From the NCBI GenBank assembly GCA_030630935.1, contig DAOVMD010000002.1, positions 1-26,139 of the forward strand: 26,139 nucleotides of DNA, read 5' to 3'. Source of the DNA: Candidatus Mcinerneyibacteriota bacterium. GTDB lineage: Bacteria; AUK180; JAQVHJ01. The notes under the pieces were generated by a model that ran no database searches, had not been told where the DNA came from, and saw only the letters and a program-made list of their open reading frames with translations. This document shows positions 15,255 through 23,221 of this stretch, one piece after another. Both the position numbers and the translations under genes were made by a program. Each line of letters begins with the position of its first letter. Position 1 is the first letter of the stretch.

Positions 15255-16304
15255 ATGGGTTTATTAGATTTTTTGGGTAGCGGAAAGCCCAAATTAGCCA
15301 TAGATTTAGGGGCTGATAGTATAAAAATTCTGCAAATGGAAGGAACCCCCGGCAACTATAAACTGAAAAATTTTACGATTGAGTATTTAGAAGAAGGCTT
15401 CTTTTCTGAAGGCATGGTACAGGATACATTGAAGGTAGGAGAGAAGATAAAAGATGCCATGGCACAAACGGGCATGAAGGCAAAAGCAATCGTAACAGGA
15501 GTTTCCGGCAGGTCAGTAATTATCAAGTTTATAAAGCTTCAAAATAAACCCGATCAGGAATTAGATATAGATATTAAAAATGAAGCCACCACATATATTC
15601 CATTTGAGATTTCAGAAGTTGTAATGGACTATGCAAAGTTAGGTGTTGATTCGACTGATCAAGTTGATATTATGATCACTGCAATTAAGAGAGAAGACAT
15701 TGAGACAATGAATGGTTTTTATAGTTCAATAAATTTAGCTCCCGGAATTGTTGATGTTGCCCCATTAGCAATATTCAATGCTTTGGAAGCCAATTATGAT
15801 CTTGAGGGAGACAAGTCGTATGCCTTAGTAAATATTGGTTCTTCAATGACTAATTTAATAATGATTGATAAGGGAGTTCCCAAATTTACCAGAGATATTT
15901 TTAATGGTGGATTGAACTGCACTAAATTTATTGAGAGAATGAGAAGGTTAGAATTTAAGGATGCGGAGAAATTTAAGAAAGCGCAACGTGAGAATGTTGG
16001 TGAATTATATTCAATCATTGGAAATCCTTTAGGAGAGTTAGTTCGAGAAATCAGTGGAACATTTGAATATGTTCAAGGTATGAACTTCAGCCCGTTAAGT
16101 AGGATTTATTTATGTGGCGGGAGTGCATTAATTCCTAATTTAAAAGATTATTTTGTAAATCAGTTTGGAATAGAAACAGAATTAATGAATCCGTTTAAGA
16201 AGATAGATGTAATTGGGAGTACAATTGATACTCATTATCTTGAAGCGATTGCTCCACAGCTTGCAACAGGCGTAGGTCTTGCAATTAGAACAATAACAGG
16301 ATAA
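15255..16304 (+). CDS. pilM: Type IV pilus assembly protein PilM
   Basis: A 349-residue actin-like cytoplasmic ATP-binding protein that forms the ring linking the pilus machine to PilN. The first phosphate loop is AIDLGADSIKI (about 15-25), the second is around LVNIGSSMTNLIMIDKG, and the adenosine motif is IYLCGGSALIPNL. FTRDIFNGG is the conserved PilM strand between them. Length is normal (350). The ribosome binding site GGAGG is strong. It is the first gene of the operon, with pilN 22 bases behind, the same order as in proteobacterial and Thermus T4aP loci. Confidence 0.95.
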   Translation: MGLLDFLGSGKPKLAIDLGADSIKILQMEGTPGNYKLKNFTIEYLEEGFFSEGMVQDTLKVGEKIKDAMAQTGMKAKAIVTGVSGRSVIIKFIKLQNKPDQELDIDIKNEATTYIPFEISEVVMDYAKLGVDSTDQVDIMITAIKREDIETMNGFYSSINLAPGIVDVAPLAIFNALEANYDLEGDKSYALVNIGSSMTNLIMIDKGVPKFTRDIFNGGLNCTKFIERMRRLEFKDAEKFKKAQRENVGELYSIIGNPLGELVREISGTFEYVQGMNFSPLSRIYLCGGSALIPNLKDYFVNQFGIETELMNPFKKIDVIGSTIDTHYLEAIAPQLATGVGLAIRTITG

Positions 16305-16326
16305 TAAATTTAAGGAGACCTGTATT

Positions 16327-16866
16327 ATGTTAAAAATCAATCTTGCTATTAAAGAAGAAAAGGGGGGGAAAGTACCCCAGGAATGGATAGTAGTAGGTTT
16401 TTTCGCTGCTGTAACACTCTTTATTATGATAGGTATTATGTTTAGTAATAATGGCAAACTTAACAAACAGAGGGATGAGATTACGCAGAAGAAAGCCGAG
16501 CAGAAAAAACTGGAAGCGATAATTACGCAGATTAACAATCTAAAGAAACAGAAATTGAATCTTGAAAAGAAGAATAAAGTTATTGATGAACTTAACCGCG
16601 GTCGGCAAATTTGGCCGAAGATAATGCGAATGTTAGTTGAAACAAAACCTGAACAGTTATGGATTAAAAAAATCGAGGGAAGTTCAAAGCAGATTCAATT
16701 GGAAGGAAGTTGTTTTTCACATTTAAATGTTGCTCAATTTATGGAGAACTTAAAGAGTGATTCAATGGTAGCATCTGTTACTCTTAACAAAACCATTTCA
16801 GCTGGAGTTAGGAGTACAAGTGGTGGTGAGTTGGTTAATTTCTCATTACAAATTAACCTTAAATAG
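16327..16866 (+). CDS. pilN: Type IV pilus inner-membrane protein PilN
   Basis: A 179-residue bitopic protein. The short cytoplasmic N terminus MLKINLAIKEEK is the PilM-binding type of tail (usual core INLLP; here INLAI). One membrane helix follows at about 21-39, then a coiled coil at about 45-92 rich in K/Q/E, and an alpha/beta domain with LWIKKIEG and LEGSCFSHLNVAQFMENL, characteristic of PilN. It pairs with PilO to form the periplasmic alignment complex. Length is close to the family norm (about 180-200). The ribosome binding site AAGGAG precedes it. Confidence 0.92.
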   Translation: MLKINLAIKEEKGGKVPQEWIVVGFFAAVTLFIMIGIMFSNNGKLNKQRDEITQKKAEQKKLEAIITQINNLKKQKLNLEKKNKVIDELNRGRQIWPKIMRMLVETKPEQLWIKKIEGSSKQIQLEGSCFSHLNVAQFMENLKSDSMVASVTLNKTISAGVRSTSGGELVNFSLQINLK

Positions 16867-16888
16867 AAAACAATGGAGATTAGCAATA

Positions 16889-17482
16889 ATGAAGGGTAAT
16901 TCAAAAATTTATGTTTATGGACTTTTAATCTGTATTGGTATTGCAGCAGGATTTTGGTATTTCCTATTCAGGAATCAAAAATTCGACTATGATAAAGATT
17001 TCAATACTCTCAAGGATGTCTCACAAAAGATTAGTGAGGCACGAATCAAGGAGCAGGAGAAGGAGAGTGTTGAGCGTGAGATTGAAGTTTTGAAGATGAA
17101 GTTGGAATATGCAAGAGAAAAACTTCCGACAGAAGAAGAGATCGATAAGCTATTAAGAGAGATTCATGATATTGGACTTCAGGCACGAATAAAATTTATT
17201 CATTTTGTTCCTGGTAAAAAGGTAAAGCTTTCAGGGCAGGAATATTTTAAGAAACCCATTGAAATGAAAGTTGTAGGACCTTATCATCAGATAGGGATAT
17301 TTTTAAATAAGATTGGTGGACTCCCTCGAGTGGTTAATGTTCAGAATCTTTCAATGCAGCGAGTTGTGCTTTCGAATAACCAGGGAGTCGAACGAGCTAC
17401 GATTAAGGCATTCACATATATCTATCCTGACAAACCGGGAGATAAGAAGCCGCCGCCAAAACCAAAACCAAAACCTCATTAA
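16889..17482 (+). CDS. pilO: Type IV pilus inner-membrane protein PilO
   Basis: A 197-residue bitopic protein with one membrane helix (about 8-27), a periplasmic coiled coil (about 38-85) and a ferredoxin-like domain containing MKVVGPYHQIGIFLNKIGGLPRVVNV, the PilO signature. It forms heterodimers with PilN and contacts PilP. The frame opens earlier (16820), but that would overlap pilN and spoil the N terminus; the ATG at 16889 has GGAG at 16875-16878 and gives a normal protein. The tail PPPKPKPKPH is an unusual basic proline-rich extension of about 15 residues, possibly a binding segment in the periplasm. Confidence 0.92.
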   Translation: MKGNSKIYVYGLLICIGIAAGFWYFLFRNQKFDYDKDFNTLKDVSQKISEARIKEQEKESVEREIEVLKMKLEYAREKLPTEEEIDKLLREIHDIGLQARIKFIHFVPGKKVKLSGQEYFKKPIEMKVVGPYHQIGIFLNKIGGLPRVVNVQNLSMQRVVLSNNQGVERATIKAFTYIYPDKPGDKKPPPKPKPKPH

Positions 17483-17496
17483 TCGGAGTTTTACTA

Positions 17497-17943
17497 ATGA
17501 AAAGAAAAATGTCTTTAGTTTTAAGTTTATTCTTACTTATTTCAATTCTGGTTTCTTCAGGCTGTTTATCAGAGCAAACGATCCAAGATACTAAACCAGC
17601 TCCTACTGTGATGAAACCAAAACCAACAGACACTACAAAAACGCTGAATATTGAGGATGAGAAATTTATTTATTCACCCGAAGGTGAGAATCCGTTTGAA
17701 CCGGTAATTACAACCGTTATCAAGATAAATATTGACAAGATTAAGTTAGTCGGTATAATTTGGGAAGAAGGAAATCCCACAGCATTGGTTGAAGATGAGA
17801 ATAAAGTAGGTTATATGTTACGTGAAGGTGATTTTGTAGATCCTGATAATAACATAAAAGTTGTTTCCATTGACAAGAAATGTATTGTATTTGATATTCG
17901 GAAAGATTTATTTCATGTTACAAAGAAGTATTGTTTAAAATAG
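17497..17943 (+). CDS. pilP: Type IV pilus lipoprotein PilP
   Basis: A 148-residue lipoprotein. The signal sequence ends at LVSSGC with the acylated cysteine C23; the lipobox is slightly atypical (serine at -3). A disordered proline/threonine linker (about 30-50) precedes a small beta domain beginning around FIYSPEGENPFEPV, with KLVGIIWEEGNPTALVEDE and YMLREGDFV, the HR-type fold of PilP/GspC that docks to the first secretin N domain. It is shorter than E. coli-type PilP (about 170). The ribosome binding site is GGAG. After it, 58 bases separate it from the secretin genes, including a weak hairpin. Confidence 0.9.
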   Translation: MKRKMSLVLSLFLLISILVSSGCLSEQTIQDTKPAPTVMKPKPTDTTKTLNIEDEKFIYSPEGENPFEPVITTVIKINIDKIKLVGIIWEEGNPTALVEDENKVGYMLREGDFVDPDNNIKVVSIDKKCIVFDIRKDLFHVTKKYCLK

Positions 17944-18001
17944 AGTATAATATATATTAGTTTAGTTATACTAATTACAATTAGAATCAAGGAGGAAGCT
18001 G

Positions 18002-19315
18002 ATGAGTAAGAAGCTGAGATTAACAACATTTATAATGCTATTTTTATTACTACTGCTTGTAAATGCTTTTGCCGATGAGAATTCGAATGTTCTTGTTACT
18101 GAAGATAAACAGGAAATTACATATGATCCTGGGACTCAGACTATAACTTGTGATATCTTTAATGCAAATATCAAGCATCTACTTCAGTTATTTGCTGATA
18201 TTCAGCAAATGAATGTTATTTTTTCATCAAGGGTAAAAGGTACGTTTTCAGGTCGATTGATTAATGTTCCGATTAAAGATGCTTTTAAAATAGTATTAGA
18301 CAGTAATGGACTTGGTACAGAAGAGAGTGAAAATATCATTAGAATAGATACCAAAGCATATTTAAAGGCAGAGAAATCGAAAAAGATGAAAATTCAGGAA
18401 ACCGAGTTATTAGCAAAAGATACAATTACGAAGACAATCCCTGTGAACTATGGAGATATTACTCAATTGAAAGCAAATGTTTCAAAGGTTCTTACACCGG
18501 GGAAGGGCAAGGTTTCTGTGGATTCAAGAACTAATCAGCTAATTGTAACAGATATTCCAGAAAGGTTTGTAGTAATTGAAGAGCTAGTCAGGCGATTAGA
18601 TGTTCCAATTCCTCAAGTTATGATTGAAGCGAAAGTAGTTCAATTACATAATATAGAAACTTCGCATTTAGGTATCTACTGGACCGGAACAAATGCAGTT
18701 AACCCGGTTGCCGACCCTGTTGTTTCAGGTGGTCAATATACCGGTGATGCACCAACTGGGACTATAGCTACAGGTATGTTTCAAATTCAAACAGGTTTTG
18801 TTACTGATTACGTTGCACTGGAAGCAACAATTTCTCAGTTAGCTTTTCAGAGTAAGGCGAAGATCTTATCAAATCCAAGAATTGCAACATTAAATAATGA
18901 GACAGCAAAAATTAATATAGGTAATAAAATACCTTTAAGAATGCAGTCGGAGGATGGTACACTTACAACGCAATTAACAAATGTTGGTACAGTTATTACT
19001 GTTACTCCTCAGATCAATCATGAAAATAAAATAATAATGAAAATTAAACCTGAAGTAAGTTCAATTGCCGGTGCTGTTTCAACGGGACCACTAATTGACA
19101 CAAACTATGTCGATACAAAGATTATGGTGAATGACGGTGACACTGCAGTTATTGGTGGGTTAGTAAAAAATGAAATAACGAAATCCGAAGTTGCTGTTCC
19201 ATTTTTTAAAGACTTACCATTTATAGGCAAGTTATTTAAAACAAATGATAAAAATAGAGATAGGATTGAAATATTAGTCTTTGTTACACCTAGAATAATT
19301 AGAAATTATGAATAA
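18002..19315 (+). CDS. Short type IV pilus secretin (first of a tandem pair)
   Basis: A 437-residue exported protein with a signal peptide (cleavage near residue 24, NAFA-DE). It has an STN/N0-like domain (about 45-118, with NVIFSSRVKGTFSGRL and NIIRI), one N1/KH-like domain (about 145-200) and a full secretin beta-barrel domain (about 205-435). The domain ends KIMVNDGDTAVIGGLVKNE and ILVFVTPRIIR, the classical secretin signature. It lacks AMIN domains. Its gate region (LGIYWTGTNAVNP, 223-235) and barrel are clearly related to the following gene, so the pair arose by duplication. It could build its own ring, form mixed rings, or serve a different substrate. The ribosome binding site AGGAGG is strong. 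Confidence 0.9.
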   Translation: MSKKLRLTTFIMLFLLLLLVNAFADENSNVLVTEDKQEITYDPGTQTITCDIFNANIKHLLQLFADIQQMNVIFSSRVKGTFSGRLINVPIKDAFKIVLDSNGLGTEESENIIRIDTKAYLKAEKSKKMKIQETELLAKDTITKTIPVNYGDITQLKANVSKVLTPGKGKVSVDSRTNQLIVTDIPERFVVIEELVRRLDVPIPQVMIEAKVVQLHNIETSHLGIYWTGTNAVNPVADPVVSGGQYTGDAPTGTIATGMFQIQTGFVTDYVALEATISQLAFQSKAKILSNPRIATLNNETAKINIGNKIPLRMQSEDGTLTTQLTNVGTVITVTPQINHENKIIMKIKPEVSSIAGAVSTGPLIDTNYVDTKIMVNDGDTAVIGGLVKNEITKSEVAVPFFKDLPFIGKLFKTNDKNRDRIEILVFVTPRIIRNYE

Positions 19316-19329
19316 ATCAGGAGGGCAAT

Positions 19330-21927
19330 ATGTCCAGGAAAAAGATTAATTTAAAAAGATTAATTATACTGCTGATTGTAGCAGGAGCATTAGGAATCTT
19401 CAATCTTGTTTTTGCAGTTTCGGAAGTGAACAATGTCAGTTTTGTCCCCGGTTCAGATGGGGCTTTGATTAACATTTCGATTTCAGGTCCGAAAGATTAT
19501 TCTGTAAATAAGGTTGGTAGTCTTATAATAATTGATCTCAAGGACTCAGAGAATAATTTTGGGGAGAGAACAATTGCGGGAGACGGCAATATCATCTCAG
19601 ATATTGTTGTAACGCAATATATGAGGCAGCCTCAGAAACAGGTTAGGATAACTGTTAAATTAACAAGAGATATGCCTTATAATATTTCTAAGTCAAATGG
19701 TCAGCTCACAGTTGAGGTTGGCAGTATTGCCGGTCTAAAAGATTCCGGACCATCTCCCACTGCAGAGATTCCTGCAATTTCTGAAGAAGAGATTTTAATT
19801 ATTGCAACTGAGAAATATATTACTCAGATGACAGATGAAGCTGACGAATTAATGGAAGCGAAGAAATATAAGGAAGCTACTGCGTTGTACAATAAGATTG
19901 CTTCCGGAGATTATGAAATTCCAAAGTCTGTAATAAATGATGTAAAAGTAGAATTGGGAATTATATCTCCAAAACCAACTCCACCTCCTCCAGAACCGGA
20001 ACCAGAACCAGTAATTCCACCTCTTCCAATTCCAGAACCAGAACCTGAAATAGTTATACCGACAATTCCAACTCCACCAATTCCAACTCCACCAGTGCCG
20101 ACTCCACCAGTTCCAACTCCGGAACCCCCACCAACCCCACCTTCACTTGCTTATTCATCAATTAGTGATATAAATTATTCAAAGATGGGTAACGAAGTTA
20201 AATATACAATTAAAACCAGTAAAAAACCTTATTATAATTTCTATCCGAAATCACAAGGAAATGGGCTTATAATAGAGTTAAAGAATTCGTTAAATGCATC
20301 CGGGATAAAATCCTTACAAGTAGATAGTGATATAGTTAAGAGTGCATCTGTTTCAGTTGAAGGAGATGACCTTTTAATCTCTTTGGATTTCGGTCCTGAT
20401 AGCAAATATCAGATTTATCCGGTTGGAGATAATATTGTTTTATCTGTAACAAAGAAGACATTTGAGCCAGTTCCGGTCGCGGAAGTTTATCCAGAACCTA
20501 CTCCCACACCGGTTTATACTCCTCCTACTCCGGTACCAACAGACGTTCCACCGGAACAAGTTTATCTTGATGATCAATTTAAATCTGAGGGACCTTCATA
20601 TGCAGAACTATATTCAGGTTATAGAATACCGCCTGAATCTGAAATAACACAGATTGACGTTGATGTTGCAGGAGACGAGTTGATTTCATATTCTGAGATG
20701 AAAATAAAAACGGAAGATTTAAGTAAAGATGATTTATTAGTAGAGAAGAGAAAATATAAAGGAATGACTCCAATTTCTATGGAGCTTGAGGGAGCAGATA
20801 TTAAAAACTTCCTGAGATTGATTTCATATAAAACGAACATCTCAATTTATTCTGATCCAGGTGTATCTGGTCAAGTAACAATTAAATTGAAAGATGTCCC
20901 TTGGGAAGTTGCTCTTGATAATATTCTGAAGAATGCAGGATTTACTTATGAATGGCAAGGTGATCATATGATTCGAGTCACTAAATTAGATATCCTTGAA
21001 AAAGAGAAAAAATCAGAGCTTGAAGCGAAGAAGTTGAAGGAGGAGATGGAACCGTTAATTACAAGGATTTATACTATTTCATATTCTGATCCTAATTCAT
21101 TGAAGACTCTAATCAAAGAGCAGCTAACTAAGCGTGGAGAAATAGATGTCAACAAACGTGCAAATAAAATAATAGTTACTGATGTTGCAAAATCATTTAA
21201 GAAAGTTGAAAAATTAATTTCAGAACTTGATCTTGAAACTAAACAGGTAAATATCAGTACACGAATTTATCGATTGAATGATATTACTTCTAAAGATATT
21301 GGAGTTTATTGGAAAGGGAGTAATACAATTAATCCAGCTGCAAATCCTACCACAACAGCAACAAGTAACTTAGGGCCTAATGTTCCTAGTCAAGGAATTG
21401 GTCAGATTGTTATTGCAACTCAATCTCAGATGTATTCTATCGAAGCAGCCATTACTGCATATACATCCACAAACCAGTTGGATCTTGTTACAAGCCCTAA
21501 TGTTACAACTCTAAATCATGTTCCTGCACAGATTGTTATAGGTCAGATGGTACCTATTACAATGTTAGATAATGCAGGAAATACTGTGACACAATTAACA
21601 ACAATTGGTACAAAGATTATTGTTACTCCACATATTAATGCTGAAGACTTAATCATTATGAAGATTCATCCGGAGATTAGTGCACTTGCCGGAACAACTG
21701 GTGAGGTTAATATTGCAACTAGTGAAGCGGATACAAAGGTCATGGTAAAAGATGGTGATACCGCAATTATTGGTGGATTAACAGAGGTTCGCGAAACTAA
21801 GTCAAAGTACTTTATTCCGGGCCTGCATAAAATTCCAATCTTAGGATTATTAACAAAGAACTCAAGTAAAACAATGAGTACCGCGGAAATCTTGATATTT
21901 GTAACACCCAGGATTGTAAGACTATAA
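19330..21927 (+). CDS. pilQ: PilQ, long AMIN-domain secretin (second of a tandem pair)
   Basis: An 865-residue outer-membrane secretin. Order: membrane signal (about 10-30), AMIN domain 1 (about 32-131, peptidoglycan binding in the family), a helical TPR-like pair (about 165-210), a proline-rich linker (215-271, repeats of PTPP and PEPEPE), AMIN domain 2 (about 274-375), a second proline/threonine linker (about 385-410), N0/STN (about 478-552), N1 (about 578-636) and secretin (about 640-865). The secretin ends KVMVKDGDTAIIGGLTE and ILIFVTPRIVR. The linker DNA (about 20055-20145) carries ~15-bp tandem repeats encoding PTPPV units, a possible slippage site for length variation in whole codons. 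The first secretin gene ends 14 bases upstream. Confidence 0.94.
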   Translation: MSRKKINLKRLIILLIVAGALGIFNLVFAVSEVNNVSFVPGSDGALINISISGPKDYSVNKVGSLIIIDLKDSENNFGERTIAGDGNIISDIVVTQYMRQPQKQVRITVKLTRDMPYNISKSNGQLTVEVGSIAGLKDSGPSPTAEIPAISEEEILIIATEKYITQMTDEADELMEAKKYKEATALYNKIASGDYEIPKSVINDVKVELGIISPKPTPPPPEPEPEPVIPPLPIPEPEPEIVIPTIPTPPIPTPPVPTPPVPTPEPPPTPPSLAYSSISDINYSKMGNEVKYTIKTSKKPYYNFYPKSQGNGLIIELKNSLNASGIKSLQVDSDIVKSASVSVEGDDLLISLDFGPDSKYQIYPVGDNIVLSVTKKTFEPVPVAEVYPEPTPTPVYTPPTPVPTDVPPEQVYLDDQFKSEGPSYAELYSGYRIPPESEITQIDVDVAGDELISYSEMKIKTEDLSKDDLLVEKRKYKGMTPISMELEGADIKNFLRLISYKTNISIYSDPGVSGQVTIKLKDVPWEVALDNILKNAGFTYEWQGDHMIRVTKLDILEKEKKSELEAKKLKEEMEPLITRIYTISYSDPNSLKTLIKEQLTKRGEIDVNKRANKIIVTDVAKSFKKVEKLISELDLETKQVNISTRIYRLNDITSKDIGVYWKGSNTINPAANPTTTATSNLGPNVPSQGIGQIVIATQSQMYSIEAAITAYTSTNQLDLVTSPNVTTLNHVPAQIVIGQMVPITMLDNAGNTVTQLTTIGTKIIVTPHINAEDLIIMKIHPEISALAGTTGEVNIATSEADTKVMVKDGDTAIIGGLTEVRETKSKYFIPGLHKIPILGLLTKNSSKTMSTAEILIFVTPRIVRL

Positions 21928-21945
21928 ACGTGAGGTGATCATATT

Positions 21946-23154
21946 ATGCCGAAGTTTTCGTACAAGGGTCTAAAGGGTACAACACAAATTGCAGGTGAGA
22001 TTGAAGCACCGGATGCTGATTCCCTGAAGAGAAGATTGCAAGCACAGGGTATCCAGGTAGAGGAGATTAAAAAGAAGGGTGCATTGGATATTAATCTTAC
22101 TCTCCCTACAATTGGTACAGGTGTCAGTCTTAAAGAAGTAACTATCTTTACTAGACAGTTCGCTACAATGATTGATGCTGGTCTTCCATTAGTTCAATGC
22201 TTGGATATTCAGGTTAAACAGCTTGAAAATCCTGCTTTCAAAAAAATTATAAAAAAGGTTAAGGAAACAGTCGAGAGTGGAAGTACTTTTGCTAATGCTC
22301 TGGGAAAACACCCAAAACTGTTTGATAGACTTTTTGTGCATATGGTTGAAGCAGGAGAAACAGGCGGTGTACTTGAAGTTATTATGGACAGGTTAGCTGT
22401 CTATATGGAGAAAGCAGATAAATTAAAACGAAAAATTAAAGGTGCTATGATTTATCCGGTTATTGTTTTCTCCCTGGCGATTATTATTGTTTACGGACTT
22501 GTTACATTTGTTGTTCCTGTATTTGCAAAAATGTTTGAAGGTATGGGAAGTAAACTACCTGCAATTACTCAATCGCTATTGGATCTATCTAATTTTTCGA
22601 AAAAATACGGTATCTTTATTATTGCCGGTCTGGCAGGGGCAGCGTTTTCTTTTGTAACAGGAAGACAAAAATCGACTAAATTTAAATACATGACCGATAA
22701 TTTAACGATGCATCTCCCGATATTTGGGCAATTGATTAGGAAAAATGCAGTTGCCAAGTTTACCAGAACACTAGGAACATTGATATCTTCAGGTGTTCCA
22801 ATTATTGATGCATTAGATATTACTGCAAAAACTTCAGGTAACCTGGTAATTGAAACAGCTGTTTATGAAACTCGTAAATCAATTTCAGAAGGAAAAACTA
22901 TTTCAGAACCTCTTAAGAAAACAAAAGTTTTCCCTTCAATGGTTATTCAGATGATTGATGTTGGTGAACAGTCCGGAGCTTTAGATCAGATGCTTGAAAA
23001 AATCGCAGAATTCTATGAAGCTGAAGTTGATGATCAGGTTGATAACTTAACCGCCATGATGGAACCGATAATTATCGTTTTCCTCGGCACAAGTATTGGA
23101 TATATCGTTATCGCAATGTTTATGCCGATATTAACAATGGCTAGTAATTTATAA
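21946..23154 (+). CDS. pilC: Type IV pilus inner-membrane platform protein PilC
   Basis: A 402-residue GspF/PilC-family protein on which the assembly ATPase acts. A short cytoplasmic head (MPKFSYKG) is followed by two duplicated T2SSF domains: the first with FTRQFATMIDAGLPL (69-83) and AGETGG (136-141), the second with FTRTLGTLISSGVPI (272-286) and VGEQSGALD (339-347). Membrane segments lie at about 170-192, 222-238 and 373-397. The length is standard. The ribosome binding site GAGGTGAT is strong. It is the last gene of the operon, closed by a terminator. Many bacteria place pilB and pilT next to pilC; they are absent here. Confidence 0.95.
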   Translation: MPKFSYKGLKGTTQIAGEIEAPDADSLKRRLQAQGIQVEEIKKKGALDINLTLPTIGTGVSLKEVTIFTRQFATMIDAGLPLVQCLDIQVKQLENPAFKKIIKKVKETVESGSTFANALGKHPKLFDRLFVHMVEAGETGGVLEVIMDRLAVYMEKADKLKRKIKGAMIYPVIVFSLAIIIVYGLVTFVVPVFAKMFEGMGSKLPAITQSLLDLSNFSKKYGIFIIAGLAGAAFSFVTGRQKSTKFKYMTDNLTMHLPIFGQLIRKNAVAKFTRTLGTLISSGVPIIDALDITAKTSGNLVIETAVYETRKSISEGKTISEPLKKTKVFPSMVIQMIDVGEQSGALDQMLEKIAEFYEAEVDDQVDNLTAMMEPIIIVFLGTSIGYIVIAMFMPILTMASNL

Positions 23155-23171
23155 AATATTTCAAATTATTG

Positions 23172-23209
23172 TGGCGGTCATTTCAAAAAGAGTGACCGCC
23201 ATTTTTTTT
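23172..23209 (+). terminator. Intrinsic terminator after pilC
   Basis: TGGCGGTCA (23172-23180) pairs with TGACCGCCA (23193-23201), followed by eight T. The next open frame starts only 12 bases after the T-run, with no separate promoter visible, so it may be expressed by read-through. Confidence 0.93.
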
Positions 23210-23221
23210 GTTTGAATAATT

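Noticed and set aside
16820-16888. Earlier start for pilO
   Set aside because: It overlaps pilN by 47 bases, lacks a Shine-Dalgarno and adds a non-homologous N terminus. The ATG at 16889 has GGAG at the right distance.
17944-18001. Separate promoter between pilP and the first secretin
   Set aside because: A TATAAT-like word exists, but there is no -35 box at a proper distance and no TATGn extension as in the other promoters. Only a weak 6-bp hairpin is visible.
13220-23154. Interpretation as a type II secretion system instead of a type IV pilus
   Set aside because: Separate PilM, PilN, PilO and PilP proteins, AMIN-domain PilQ and pilin-type leaders are specific to type IVa pili. No GspC, GspL, GspM or GspK is present.
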